Shown: piece after piece, positions 46,525 through 59,290 of the stretch
Layout: each line of letters begins with the position of its first letter
Numbering within the stretch: the stretch's first letter is position 1
DNA from: Diadophis punctatus similis
Taxonomy: Eukaryota; Chordata; Lepidosauria; Squamata; Dipsadidae
DNA length: 64,000 nucleotides
Direction of reading: 5' to 3'
Assembly: GCA_023053685.1 (NCBI GenBank)
Contig: JALIGW010000005.1
Span: forward strand, 25,324,001 to 25,388,000
Program-made: the position numbers and the translations under genes
The notes under the pieces: model-generated
Databases searched by the model: none
What the model saw: the letters and a program-made list of their open reading frames with translations, nothing else
Told to the model about the DNA's origin: nothing

Positions 46525-48504
46525 GTTATTCATGTGTATTGATTAAAACAAATATTAAAATAAAAGACATTCACCAAATCATGCTCCAAAGTATATGCAA
46601 TTGGCATGATTAATGCATCATCTAATATCTAGCCTACTTTGTACATTTAATATTTGCATGGAGGAGCACAGCATGCTGAAAAAAAACTATGAAGCCTTCT
46701 ACTAATGTTGCTCTGCTTCTCTAAGATTTACTGTCACCATCCATATGGTAGCCTGAGTACATAAACTGGGGATACCATGACTTTCTCATAGAAGGTACCC
46801 CATGTTCTTTAACTTTGGGTCAATTTAGATGTTCTGGCTAAATGGGTAATTCAATGTACTTAAATGTACATCTCCCTTCTCCCTCAGTCCTCTACCACTA
46901 TGGGTTGTAGCAAGATCTGAAAAAACAATGTTCAACTGTTGCTGGCTACAGCATTTGTCCAAGGGCTTTGGACAATATCTGTCAAATCTCTCCCTTGTCC
47001 TTTTTCTCAACATGAAGATCCATGGGGAGAATACAGGCCAATAGAAACTGTTGCTACATCTTCTCACTCTTGGCATGGCTCAAAGAAGACAGATGACAAG
47101 GCACAACAACAAGAAGAAACTGCAGGGGTTCCTGGAGCAATGTATACTTACATCAAAGTTGTTCCATGGTCAATGCTCACATTAATATGTGGATGACAAG
47201 AGAGGTTTGAAGACTGTGCATTAGGATCAAGGCTAAAATATGTTTTCCACCAGCTCTTTCAACACATTTACCCCACCCCTTGAATAAAATTGGTTTATTC
47301 ACAGTTGAATGCAAGTTCCATCTCTATCAATACCAGCAACTTTAGCTTCCTTTCTCTTCTTTTGGTTCAACAGCATTAGATTTATTTTTCAGCTGAGTTC
47401 TTTTGCAAGTTTGTTGAATACCAAACAGGCAAAAATTTTCTTCATGTGCCTTTGTGGCTTTCAGGTTGACATTCACCCAAAGTTGGAGAATGCGAGGTTT
47501 TTTTTCCAAACAATTAATCACAATTTTTAATTATCTTTTAATTAAAGCAGGCAGTATCACATCTCCAGAGGCTTTCATGCCAGCTTGCTCTCTTTGCAAT
47601 ATTAAATGGTGCCAGCTGAAGTTTGTTTAAAACCCTTTTTATGGCTTATATCTGTTCCAGCTCTTTGCAAACCGAGTTTAACTATTTTCAAAATTAGGCC
47701 ATTGTCTTGGATGAAATCTTGTGTTTCCAAGAAGTCAAATGCATGCTCTGAATGAAAAAGCATTTAATACTTTTGCCTCCTTTTATATAATGCTCCAGCA
47801 CATAGATTTTATAAATCTGTTCACTCTTGATCTCAGTATGAATTAGTATGATTCCAACTAACTACTGAACTTATTTAGTTGGTATTTACAATGTATGTGG
47901 GTTAATATGCATACCATAGTTATTTTTTCCTGTAATGATCAATAATTTCAATATATAATAAATTGTTGGATAAGTTTTAGATACAGATCTAAGAAATGAA
48001 TCCTGTTCAACACTGGGTCTCAATCCATTGAGAAAAAAAATGACAAGAGTTTGTGTAGCTCCAGACCCAATTCATTTTGGCTGTATGACTTTGGAAAGAG
48101 AGTTTGTCCCATTGAAAATAGTAGTACTTTTTATGTTTATATATACTGCACTTTCTTAAGTCTTAAGATATGCATCACTACTATCACATGAATGAGAAGA
48201 TATACAAACCAGGCATTTGTATGTATAAGTAGATATACATTTAGCCCCTTAGCCACATATCCTTAAAGAAGAATGAAGCACCAGAAGTCTCAAGGAGATT
48301 TATGCCAATCTTCATACATGCAAGTGCTTTTGTCTTGTGTATGCTAACGAAGTTTAACATATTGCAGGATGCAGTCACTAGGTCTTTATCTGACTTGCTA
48401 AGGATGTACATAAAGGCAGGCGGAAGGAGAACATGAATTGTATGTCCTCATGTAAATCAAAATCCTTCATTACAATCAATGACTGGATGCTCTCATGTTT
48501 TTCA

Positions 48505-48505
<1 letters not shown>
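46525..48505. other. Unique sequence, part conserved-looking (47520-47960)
   Basis: Nearly 2 kb without a recognised repeat. The sub-block 47520-47960 has TTAATTATCTTTTAATTAAAG and other homeodomain-like cores and looks like conserved non-coding DNA in texture. The small ORFs are not supported. Confidence 0.3.

Positions 48506-48560
<55 letters not shown>
48505..48560. repeat. (CA)27 microsatellite
   Basis: An unbroken CA run of about 54 bases. Confidence 0.98.
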
Positions 48561-48561
<1 letters not shown>

Positions 48562-49034
48562 CCCACTGCCCTCACTCCTGATGATTGTGTTTTGTAATCT
48601 CTCCCCATAACTTCTGGATAAGAAGTTCTGAGACTGTTAGCTCTTGAAACCATACAAATCAAGAAAGCATGTAGTAATATCTTGGTTCTAGAGAAGAACC
48701 GCTAACAGCAATTCTCACTATTTTAAAAATTATTTGCTTTTCTCTAACATGATCTATGAACATTCAAGAAAGTACAATATATCAATATCTGGACAATGTA
48801 GGCATAAATCTACAAAAAAATAAATTTCCAGCCAGCATGATCTGCAGTGTAATTTTACTTTTCCATCTCTAGCCAAATTTCATGCCTCGTATGAAGCACC
48901 TGAGTACAGATCTTGAATCCCATATTACATGAGTGATGATAAATAAATAAATCTTTCTGTAAATAAGTGGAAATATATGGGTAAGAAGAAAACTTGTACA
49001 TTCTCTATTCCTCCCAGCCCACCCCACAAAACCC

Positions 49035-49320
49035 CCACAAAGTAATAGAACTGTAGATCTGGAAGGGCTCACAAAGATCATCTAATCCAACCAGTGTGCT
49101 CAGTGAAACCAAATAAAACATCCTCAAAAGTCCAGCTTCTTTTTAAAAGCCTTCAGGAGTGAAAAATTGATAATCCCCTTAGATAGATTTCTTCACTGCT
49201 ATACAGGAGTTACTGTCTGACATGTCAATATTCTTTAGGAAATGTGGTGCCCAGAATCATATGCTTATTTTGCATGTGTATTATGCATTATTCAAAAGTA
49301 GACTTCCTGTTAAATAGCTA
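49035..49320 (-). mobile_element. Old CR1 LINE 3' fragment
   Basis: The antisense pattern AACTGTAGATCTGGAAGGGC and TCATCTAATCCAACCAGTGTGCTCAGTG (broken here into parts) is the CR1 3' UTR in decayed form, followed by TGGTGCCCAGAATCATAT. No coding part remains. Confidence 0.6.
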
Positions 49321-50140
49321 CAGACTGAAATTTTTTCTTGCGGTTTGATGGAATACCAATGTGAAGGCTTTTACTTCTGGTAGAGAATGACTTGGTTCAT
49401 TTGCCTAAAACAACTTTTTTTTACACCACTGATGCTTTCTATGTGAACTGTAGTTGATTTTGTGTTGCAGTAACTCTGGCTAATCTAAACAAGATCTTGA
49501 ATCCGTGTGAGAATTGAAGAATTGCTGTTACTACCTTGAGACTTTGGAATTAAAAAAAGGGAAAAATACTCTCTTTCTCAACCCCATTTTCCCTTACAAA
49601 TATGAAAAATATGAATACTATAATATGCTTCCTGCAGATCTTTGGCAAGCAGCATATTTTAAAAAATGTTCCATTATCTCTATGAGGTATGCTGTCTAAT
49701 GAACTGATTTGAAATTGCTTTAAGCTATTTGTAGAACAGTTGGGTTTCTCTTTCTCTCGCTCACTATTCTTTTCATAAGATGCAATTAATTTTGACACAA
49801 AGTACCTGGCAAAGCATACATAAAATATAGCCCATTTTATTCGTTCCAATAAAAATAACCTATTGGAAATGTTGACAGGTTAATCAAGCAAAGGAGCTGT
49901 CTTGTTTAGTCATTAAAGTGTCTGACTTGGAAGGCCAAGATTCAAACCTCAGTCATGAAAATGTCATGGGATTGTGCTTATACAAAATGGACAAAGAAAC
50001 CCATATATTAATTTCATTGTTGTTCATCTTTCATAAAAGATAAATGTGGATACTTCATTCAAGACTACAAAATTTACTACATAATATTTGCCACTTATGG
50101 AAGCTAGATCTTCCCTCTAAGTGACAATCTCCCAACAATT
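49321..50140. other. Unique sequence, nothing recognised
   Basis: The opposed ORFs at 49514-49849 overlap and are not supported. Confidence 0.35.
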
Positions 50141-50145
50141 ACAGG

Positions 50146-50335
50146 TAATCCTTGACTTATGACCATTAAGTCCATGATTTCTGTTGCTAAGCAAGGCAAT
50201 TTTTAAGTGAATTTTGCCTCATTTTATGACTTTTTGCCACAGTTGTTAAGTGAATCACTGCAGTTCTTAAGTGAATCGTGTAGTTGGTAAGTGAATTAGA
50301 GTTAAGCTCCCCCCATTGACTTTGCTTGTCAAAAG
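50146..50335 (-). mobile_element. Tigger-like MITE, copy 6, truncated
   Basis: Starts (reverse orientation) CAGGTAATCCTTGACTTATG with TA before it and passes through TTGCTAAGCAAGG, TTGTTAAGTGAATCACTGCAG and CCCCATTGACTTTGCTTGTC (given in parts). It stops at about 50335, so about half is missing. Confidence 0.8.
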
Positions 50336-50494
50336 CCAGCTGGAAAGGTTTCACACTTCCCTGGCTGTCTCAGCTGTATATCATTGAAAAGACACCATCA
50401 CGAAGCCTTCACTTTAGATTTAATTGAAGCTTGACAAGCCATAGTAACTGCAGATCAGCCAAAAGATGAAAGGCAGGATATTCCTTCTACCATA

Positions 50495-50920
50495 GTGGCC
50501 ACCTTAAAATTTAATAAATGCAAAAACACCTTCGGGACCGCATCCTACCACATACCTCCCTACGACCAGTTAGGTCCCACAGAGAGGGCCTCCTCCGGAT
50601 CCCGTCAGCCAAACAGTGTTGGTTGGCGGGGCCGCGGGGGAGGGCCTTCTCTGTGGGAGCCCCATCCCTCTCGAACCAACTCCCACCAGAGATCTGGACC
50701 ATCCCCACTCTACTGGCCTTCCGTAAAGCCGTGAAAACATGGCTCTTCCGACAGGCGGGGTGAACAAGGAGATCAGATTCCCCCATGAATGGTGTTTTGT
50801 TAATGTTTTTATATTGTGTTATTTTTAAATTGTTATTATTACTTTTAATGTACGTTTCTTATCCATGTTGTACGCCGCCCTGAGTCCTACGGGATTGGGC
50901 GGCCTATAAGAGCGTAGAAA

Positions 50921-50959
<39 letters not shown>

Positions 50960-50960
50960 A
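50495..50960 (+). mobile_element. L2-like LINE 3' end with (AAAT)n tail
   Basis: The C-terminal ORF2 motif APSLSNQLPPEIWTIPTLLA..FRKAVKTWLF is in frame at 50640-50750. A GC-rich coding block precedes it, and the 3' UTR ends TGTACGCCGCCCTGAGTCC and GGGCGGCCTATAAGAGC. The tail is a pure (AAAT)n run (50917-50960). 5' truncated. The ORF on the opposite strand is a shadow. Confidence 0.85.
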
Positions 50961-52565
50961 TATGCCATCTGTGAGAACACTGCAATTTGTTTCTTTGACA
51001 ACATTTTCAATATCTAATTGTCTTTTCATCTGAGACCTGGAAAAGAAAAATTTTCCTCAGAGTACTTGAGTCATCATAAAACAAACTTCATTGGCTACGT
51101 GATCTATCATGAAATGAGGTCAAAATGAGGATAAATATTCATTTTCTGACTTGGCACACTGTACTAAATCAGGACTGTTTTAATACTAGTATGTCAATTA
51201 GCCCTTAATTTATCATTGCCAATGCTCTCCTGCTAAATCAAAATCAGATAAACTACATTGTGGCTTGCTGTTTTAGTGAAATTTGAAAGGACAATTTACA
51301 AAATGTTGCTTAAAAACACAGCAGTGAAATTTTGGAGGACCATAAAACTCTCTCTTAATAAAAATGATCTCTGAAGAAAAGAACATCTAGTTCATTGCTA
51401 AAGTCTGCTTTATGTTCTCTAGACCTCTGTTCAACTAATATTTTAATATGGAGGGGTGAAGCTGTCAATTTGAGTTTGCTTTTCCTCATTGCAACTTAGT
51501 TTACATAGCATAAAAACAATGTACTTTATTTCTCTGTATTTTTGTGATCTCACATCAGAGTTACTTTTCTCATTCGAAAAGGAATGAAAAATAGGCTGAT
51601 AACATTAATATATAAATACATGATGCAGAGGAGAAGAGAGAAAAAATGAATGTTCTGTAGGTTTCTCATTTGAATTGGCTTTTCATTGACACATTTAAAA
51701 TGTAATTCTTCCTTGTGTGAATCTCACATAAAAGTAAGTACAGATTCAAGAGACATTTGAGCATCATTCTTCATCCTAACTTTGAAGGATTCAGATCTGT
51801 AGTTGCTATTTAACTTGAGCAAACATATATATATCAAATGTTCAATATTTTCTCTGGCTACTGTCAGCCTCCGTGTCTGCAGCAATTTAGCGTTTTTCAT
51901 ATGTATAATGTAAGTGCTCAGTTATAATGCACCCACTAGCTTTTTTCAGCCTATACCCAAGAGTATATTTTATACATAGAGGAGATAATATGCCCATTTA
52001 GGTGTCTGCCAATATTTCTCTGTTACCACTCACTTTGGGCTATATTTGTTCTCTGCGTGTTTGTGAGTTATAAATAGCTAGCAACGGCATACTTACTGTC
52101 TGCTTACGTTGAGCGAGCTGTAACATTAATTCTCTCAAACAAGACAATCTCAGGTTGTAGTTTGCTACAAAATATTATAAATTATCAGAACATTTGCAGT
52201 GTTCTTTGTTTCTGCACTTAGCCAATATCATTTCAGACATTCTGGATCTCATATCCCTTTCATTCTTACACTCTTGACCACAAATGTGATCCTGTAGGAA
52301 TTAATGGACATATTTATATACATGGGCTTAGCATATCTTCAGATGAGCCACAGGTAAAGTGGTCACTGCCTCACAAAAATGACTGCTTAATTACCACACC
52401 CACATTGTGTTTAATTAGTGACAAGGCAAATGTGACCTAAGCAAACCAACCAACCTATCACAGAGATGGCAAATCCCTGAGTACTCGCAATATGCAATGA
52501 CACAAAGTGGGTGAGGCTGCCACACACAGAAGAGAGATGGTGTAGTGATTAAGGTGTTGAACTGG
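50961..52565. other. Long repeat-free stretch; 52300-52445 conserved-looking
   Basis: 1.6 kb without any recognised transposon in a window otherwise full of them. The block 52300-52445 has CACAGGTAAAGTGGTCACTG, GACTGCTTAATTACC and GTGTTTAATTAGTGAC, with paired homeodomain cores. Candidate enhancer by texture only. Confidence 0.3.
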
Positions 52566-53000
52566 CATCATGAAAATTCATTTATTTATTTATTTATTTA
52601 TTTGTCAAACATATATAGGATAGTAGTAATTTGTATAAACATAAGTAAAAAGTAATGATAAAAGAGGACAATAGGACAGTAGGACAGGGACTGTAGGCAC
52701 AGTGGTGTGCTTATGCACGCCCCTTACAGACCTCTTAGAAACGAGGAGAGGTCGACTGTAGACAGTCTAAGGTTAAAGTTTTTGGGGTTTGGGGAAGAAA
52801 CCACAGAGTCAGGTAGTGCATTCCAGGCATTGATCACTCTGTTGCTGAAGTCGAATTTTCTGCAGTCGAGTTTGGAACGCTTTATATTTAGTTTGAATCT
52901 ATTACGTGCTCGTGTATTGTTGCGGTTGAAGCTGAAGTAGTCATTAACAGGAAGGACATTTTGGTATATGATTTTATGAACTACATTTTGATCAGATCGG
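52566..53000 (-). mobile_element. Jockey/CR1-type LINE 3' part (reverse copy of 18098 family)
   Basis: The minus strand carries the frame of FNRNNTRARN.. and NRVINAWNALPDSVV in decayed form, then TCTAAGAGGTCTGTAAGGGG, CATAAGCACACCAC and the tail, which is (AAAT)n at 52572-52602. 5' truncated near 53000. Confidence 0.85.
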
Positions 53001-53128
53001 AGGCAACGTAGGTTCTAATGCAGGTTCTAATCCACCTCAGTTCTGAACATTTGTGGGACAACTTTGATCCACCTTTGACTCTAAGCCAAACCTTTGGGGG
53101 GGGGGAGGAATAGAAGTAAAGCACATTA

Positions 53129-53520
53129 CAGGTAGACCTCAATTTATGACCGCAATTGAGCCCAAAATTTGTTCTTAAGTGAGAAATTTGTTAAGTGAGT
53201 TTTGCCCAATTTTACGACTTTCCTTGCCACATTTGTTAAGTGAATCACTGCAGTTGTTAAATTGGTAACATGATTGTTAAGTGAATCGGGTTTCCCCATT
53301 GACTTTGCATGTGAGAAGGTCGCAAAGGGGGATCACATGACCCCAGGACACAGAAACCATCATAAATATGAGTCAGTTGCCAAGCATCTGAATGTAGATC
53401 ACATGACCATGGGGATGCTACAATTCATAAGTGTGAAAAATGGTCATAAGTCACTTTTTTCAGGGCCGTTGTAACTTTGAACTGTCACTAAATGAACTGT
53501 TGTAAGTTGAGGACTACCTG
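53129..53520 (-). mobile_element. Tigger-like MITE, copy 7, full length
   Basis: 392 bp between TA dinucleotides (53127-53128 and 53521-53522). Ends CAGGTAGACCTCAATTTATG and GTAAGTTGAGGACTACCTG. It is the most complete reverse-orientation copy and has all internal blocks. Confidence 0.88.
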
Positions 53521-53559
53521 TATTTATGTTGACTTAAGCTCCTGTATGAGAGATGAAAT

Positions 53560-53665
53560 ATAATGTTTTGGTTTGAGCTCCGAGCTTGGCAATTTGGTTG
53601 CAAATGTTTCATCCTTATTTGAGGAGACATCTTCAGTGCACTTCGGATTGTATACAACATAACTA
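53560..53665 (-). mobile_element. Fragment with hammerhead-like core (Penelope-like candidate)
   Basis: On the minus strand 53636 to 53606 reads CTGAAGA, a short stem (GTCT pairing with GGAT through wobbles), and GAAAC, then ATTTGCAACCAAATTGCC. CTGANGA and GAAA are both intact. The order and flanks resemble hammerhead motifs of Penelope-like elements. No RT or GIY-YIG domain is present nearby. Confidence 0.4.
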
Positions 53666-53937
53666 CCAACCCAAGCTACTAATATTCAAAGACATTTCAA
53701 GATGAAATATAACTCAAGAAACTGCAGACACCTCTGGAGCTTCTTTTGACTACACAGGCTTCAGTGACATGATTCCTAGTTTCTTGCCTTTTGAAATAAG
53801 AAAAATATACAGTATATGAATTTAGCCTAAGTCCTGGCATAGGCTAAATATTTTTTTTAAAAAAAGAACAAACCCACCTCCTCTCAGAAAAAAAGAGGGA
53901 AATTCTAATCCCATCCATATTTTGTTTGCATGTTTCT

Positions 53938-54325
53938 CAGGGGTGGGTTCTAATTTACCTCGCTGCTGGTTCGCTTCCTCCTGCGCTGCGTGGCCATGCA
54001 TTGTGGATGCACGTGTGCAAAGCAAGCAAGCACATGCAAAGCACATGTGCACATGCGCAGTGCCCAAAAAAATAAAAAAATTCCCCCAAAAAGCCAAAAA
54101 TAAGATGAAGCATGCACAGTGCCAGAAACTCGGCTTCTACGAATGCGCAGAAGAAAAAAACCACTGAAAAAAATTCCCCCCCAAAAATCCCCCCCCCAAA
54201 TTCCCAAAAAATAAAAAAAAGATGGTGGTGTCCAACAGAACCGGTTCTGTGATATCATTGTGATGTCACCAGCGGTTTGCTACCAGTTTGGGTGAACCGG
54301 TCTGAACCAGGAGGAACCCACATCT
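53938..54325. mobile_element. hAT MITE (CAGGGGTGGGTTC family), reverse of 19467
   Basis: 388 bp. Left end CAGGGGTGGGTTCTAATTTA, right end AGGAGGAACCCACATCTA. The perfect 8-bp duplication ATGTTTCT lies at 53930-53937 and 54326-54333. The last base of the right end is changed (CTA for CTG). The interior has TACGAATGCGCAGAAG and runs of C (54177-54197). ORFs on both strands are shadows. Confidence 0.92.
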
Positions 54326-54333
54326 ATGTTTCT

Positions 54334-56546
54334 TTATAACATATTACAACTTCTAGGACTACAGGTTTGCCCCTACCTATTCTACTGAAAAATAATAGTT
54401 GAATAAATTGCTTTTTATGTGCTGTTATTTCATTTCCAAAATATTAGAATAATCACAGCCTGGTGTGTAATATATGCAGTCCTTTTAATTGGGGACCTCC
54501 ATCCAGAGCACAGAAAATATAGTCTACTTGTTCATGGTTTGTTGAATAGGCTGGATTCACACACACACTAAATGATAAATCATCATCTACAAACAGCTTC
54601 AGAGATTCAGGCAGAATTTATTGGCTGTATGTCAGTGCAAAAATAAACCAAATAAATGAATAGCCCCTAACCACAAGGTACTTGGTGGCATTATGGTTTT
54701 GTGTGTGATATGGATCTCTTTGACTGAGATATCTTCCTTCATAAAATCTATTCTCCTTTCTTAGGATATTCATTACAAACACAGCAGTTCTCAGACAAAT
54801 AATATCCTTGATGACTTTGAGAAGAGGTGCAAGATTCCAATCATTCTTTAACCAATACATTTTAAAAAAAATATTCTGCAGTATGTGAAGTCCCCAAACT
54901 GGTATTATTTTGAATTTTCAAAACTAATCAGTAGAAGGTTCTTCCCCCACCACCACCAAGTGTTCCTTTTCAATATTCAGTGTCCCATGTCATTATTCAT
55001 CACATGTGAAAGACATTTAATCTTTCCCTTAGCGAGAATGATACATTTTTCTTTTATTTCTTTGGTGTCAGTCTATGCTGTGCTGTGCTGTTATTTTTCC
55101 TTACCTAAGGGAAGATGAAAATTATCCAAAGCCAAAATAAGTTTTTAAAAATATTCAGTCATTCTGCCATGCATTCAGTCTTTCTCTCTCTCTTGCTCTC
55201 TCTGTATGTGTATGAAAGCTGGACTCAGCTGTTACAAAGAAGGCATGAGTAAGACCAAGTGAAAGTAACATGAAAGAAGGAATTTATGTAATGTATGATT
55301 GAACAAAAGAGACAGCAATATCAGTCACTTTGCATAAATTTAACAAATTGTTCTGCAACTGACCAGTTTCATACGTTGAGCAAAAAACAACAACCCTGAA
55401 AACAATTTAAAAAGTACTTTGTGAAAATGAAACCAAAGGTGGTAAGAAAAAAATTATTCCACATTTAAAATAACATTTCCTTTTCGTTTGATAAAATCCA
55501 TATCTGGATTGCATATTATTTGCATTAACTTTTAGATGGTTGAATCAAATGGAACTTTTTCTGCAGTTTGTATGTTTGTGAACTGAGAGGTAATGGGGAA
55601 AGGATGTGGTGCGGATAATTGTGACAGTACACAGCAAATAGCAGGAACTCAAGTTCATGAAGTAAATTTTGCAAGTGATAAGCCTTCAAGAGATCTTTAG
55701 TCATCCTATGAACAAATCAGACAGGCAGCAGATAGTTGAAGCCTCCACGCTACAGAGACCTTCACAAATTACCATTTCTAACTGTTTATGGGTATTAAGA
55801 TCTCTGGCTCCATTCACGTGGCCACCCACTTCACCCCCTCACTGCAATTATTATTTTTCACCCACTATGTGATGCCCAGAAACTGTCCCCACTTTTCTAT
55901 CCATGTGTGAAAGATGATTGCCAATAATAGGACACAGTCACTACCAAAGAGTAAGACAGTCACTGTCAGGAGAAACAAAAGTATTTTTACATCAGGGAGC
56001 AATGGGAAGAGGGGGGGAAATGGGAGAGAGAAATTCAGAACTGGAAGATGGAATGAAGTTCAAGTTCCTGCTAGTGGAAATATACCTGTCTGTATTTTCA
56101 GAGAAGTTGATGCAAAACTACAATTGCAGCATTTTCTTCAGTGTAAGAGCCAGGCTGACTAAATTCTAAGAAGGCTGGAAGCTTACATCATCTTATGTGA
56201 GTGGAAGGCTCCTCTGCCACTCATTAGCCTATCTGTAGTTAACATTAATCTATTTAAATGGTTTGTGTTCTTTCAATCAACCCAATCTTATTTGAAAGGC
56301 AGTGTTTTTAATATATCTGTACTTTCTAGATGAGTCAGTTTACACAAGGATTTATAGAGCGTTTGGACAAATAACGTCTGAATCCCTTGAAGTTCTCAAA
56401 AAAGGTAACTCAGGTGGTAACTGTATTAAAATAATTGAATCTTAGAGCTGAAAAGGCTATTTAGGCTATTAAGTGAAGGAATCCAAATGAAAACATCACA
56501 GATAAATGTCTGTTTAGTCTGTTCTTGAGTACATTCAATAAAAGGG
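54334..56546. other. Unique sequence, nothing recognised
   Basis: 2.2 kb with no recognised repeat or exon. A short TC run lies at about 55181-55202. Confidence 0.4.
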
Positions 56547-56554
56547 GTCAGAAT

Positions 56555-56886
56555 CAGGGGTGGGTTCCTACCAGTGCGGACCACTATGTGCACACCGGTA
56601 GCAGCCTGCTGGTGACATAATTTTTATCGGCATTTTTGGCAATTTTGGGGGGTTTGGATGGCTTCTCCTCGTCCTCTGCTTTGAAAAAAAGCCCTCCCAC
56701 CCACCCCCAGGTTAATACCGACCTTTATTTCTTTATTCAAAGCACAGCTGAGCAGGTCCTCAACTGTGTTTCGGGCTGAAACCTCCTTCTGAGCATGTGC
56801 GGAAGTGAAATTGCATAATGGGACGCACACACATGCGAAATGTCACGATGTGCACCGATAGCAAAGGTAACTGGAACCCTCGCCTG
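56555..56886. mobile_element. hAT MITE (CAGGGGTGGGTTCC family) with target duplication
   Basis: 332 bp. Ends CAGGGGTGGGTTCCTACC and AACTGGAACCCTCGCCTG. The perfect 8-bp duplication GTCAGAAT lies at 56547-56554 and 56887-56894. The interior has GTGCACACCGGTAGCAGCC and a C-rich run (56695-56709). Confidence 0.92.
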
Positions 56887-56904
56887 GTCAGAATCCATTA
56901 TTCC

Positions 56905-57760
56905 ACACCTTGCATCCCTTAAGCAAGGGAGACTCTTGATATTTATTTTTGTGACTCTATCATATATTTAAAGAATGCTATATTATCCCCACCCCAACCT
57001 CAGTCCTTTTCTTCAAGGCTCAGCATATTTAACTTCTTTATGGGGCTTAGATTTTAGTCCTCTGATTCCCTTCATCTGAACCAACTTCTTTGAGTTCTTA
57101 AAGTGAAGTGCCAGGACTGAAAACAATAATGAAAAAGGTGGCCTGAGCAATCCAGAATAAAACTGAAAGATTTTTTTTCCCCATTCAGAAATTAAGATTC
57201 TGTTTACCCAGCCTAAAATTGCTTTTTTGTTTTGTTTTGGTTTTTTGCAGTCACATCACATTTCTGGCTAATACTTCATTTGCAATCAAGTACCATTTCC
57301 CGATTATTTTCCCACGAGCCATTATCAAACAGAATATTCCCTATCCCACCCCTGTTATTTTATCTCATTTGTCTCAGTTAGACTTTAATTCTGTTATTTT
57401 CAGACCATTTGTCTCACCTATCAAGTTACTTTGGGATTTTTATTCTGTTTTCCAGGGTATCAACTATGCCAGCCAATTTGATAAATGTTCTCTCTGCCTC
57501 TTAATCCAGATCATTAATGAAAGAATTGAACAGTGGAAGACCCAGGACTGAGCTTCATGATATCCCACTAAATACTTATCTCCAGTTTGACAAGGAATAA
57601 CTCTTGAACATTCTTTGGCCCTATTTTTCAAAGCAGCTATCTACTGTACCTACTTGTCATGCAAAAGATCCCACACTTAACTAGCTTGCTAATCAGCATG
57701 CTGTGAATTCTTTGGTTAAATCTGTTCCTTAAGTCAGTTAAAGAGAGCAAAGGGGGCTTC
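56905..57760 (-). mobile_element. Old CR1 LINE fragment
   Basis: Minus-strand frames give decayed CR1 RT blocks: SILSLMIWI (from FNIFINDLD) near 57510-57545 and following segments, and further on a CR1 region at 56990-57160 that aligns in order to the copy at 22725-23645. There are many stops. It is much older than that copy. Confidence 0.6.
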
Positions 57761-57806
57761 ATTTCTGGAAATCATGTCTTTCATTAGGAACAATGTAGGT
57801 CTAAAA

Positions 57807-57927
57807 CAGGGGTCTCCAATCTCGGTCACTTTAAGACTTGTGGACTTCAACTCCCAGCTTTGCTGGCTGGGGAATTCTGGAAGTTGAAGTCCACAAGTCT
57901 TAAAGTGACCGAGATTGGAGACCCCTG
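57807..57927. mobile_element. Hairpin hAT MITE (CAGGGGTCTCC family), full length
   Basis: 121 bp. Starts CAGGGGTCTCCAATCTCGGT and ends ACCGAGATTGGAGACCCCTG. The arms of about 50 bases pair almost perfectly around CCCAGCTTTGCTGGCTGGG. The perfect 8-bp duplication GTCTAAAA lies at 57799-57806 and 57928-57935. Confidence 0.95.
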
Positions 57928-57935
57928 GTCTAAAA

Positions 57936-59288
57936 CCTAGTTATAAATCTAAAAATAGACATCTCAAAGATGACACAATCAAAGTTTCTGAATGGTCTGA
58001 AAAATGTTTCAAAATCCAAAGTGCACATACTTTTCTCTCATTTCCTACCAGTGTTTCATATACAATTCCTTCCTTCTATGGGTCTTTTTATTTATAGGCA
58101 TTAATACTGTGGAGACTGCCATTCTACTGCGTGCACTGGCAGTTCGATACATTTTTATCTATTTGATATAACTTATATTTAGCAAACTGGGAAACAAACA
58201 ATCAGCTTGTGACAATGACTGTGTCAGGAAATAACACAGGGGAGAGGCAGATAAAACTTTTTTTGAGGGTGGCCAGCATTCCCAGTATTAATGCCAGCGC
58301 CAGTTTCTAGCACTCAAGCTCTTCAGTCTCTTTGACATTGTAAAATCTAGACTTTTCAAAGGCCCATTTGGCTCAGGAGCAAGGATTAGGCATGTTGTAT
58401 CATGTTATTTGTAAAAATAATAATAAAAGTAGGAACAAATAAATAAATAAAAACGTCAATGTGCCTCCCTGAAAGACATGGTTCAGTTGCGTGCTTGTGC
58501 AACCTCTGATGCAAAATTCACTTGCTTATGGGAACTTGTAATTTTCATGGGCCAGGTGAAAGGGATCCTTCTCTTCCAAAATCTGTAGAAAAGGACACAA
58601 TACATGGCAGCCAAACAAGTTTCAAGATGATGAGAGGTTTATAAAACACTGCTCAAAAACCTGTTCTCGGTAAGAAGCAAGGCATCATAACTGGGTTGAG
58701 CTGGGCTGGCAAAGCTGAATGTTTCCTAGATCTTAAGCCTCCTGGCTGGTCTCATACTCCAAAAGTGACCTAAGTGCCTCCCAATATATAAAGAAGAAAA
58801 CAATTTATTAAAAACAAATCAGAAACACTGTTCCTTTTTTACTTCCATCTTGCTATTGGAAAATTTTTTAATCAACTCAGACAATCAACAGTCTGAGCAT
58901 TCCAAGAACAGAATAATAGTGTTCTGGAATTCTGAAATTGGCTGAATCCTAATAGTTCTTTAGGATTGGCTGAATCCTAAAGAAACAGGGATGCAGTTTT
59001 GTTTTTTAGGATAAGGACTGCTTTAGTGACTTGCCTGGCCTACTTAAGACTGTACTGAAAAAGAAATGGATGTGGGTTAAGATATAGACAATTAACCCTA
59101 AATCAGTTAAACTCAGTCAATACAATTTCTCCCTGTGTATTTAATAATTTCCTACTTTTATCACATTTAAAATTATAATGCAGTATCAGTTTGGCTCAAA
59201 GTCCTATATCTTACAGGACTCTGGAGAACAAAGATTATACACCATAGATTAGAAGTGTTGAGAGTTACCTTATAGTTCAGAAACATTA
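57936..59288. other. Unique sequence, nothing recognised
   Basis: A tandem TTGGCTGAATCCTAA (58938-58981, two copies) is the only local structure. Confidence 0.4.
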
Positions 59289-59290
59289 TA

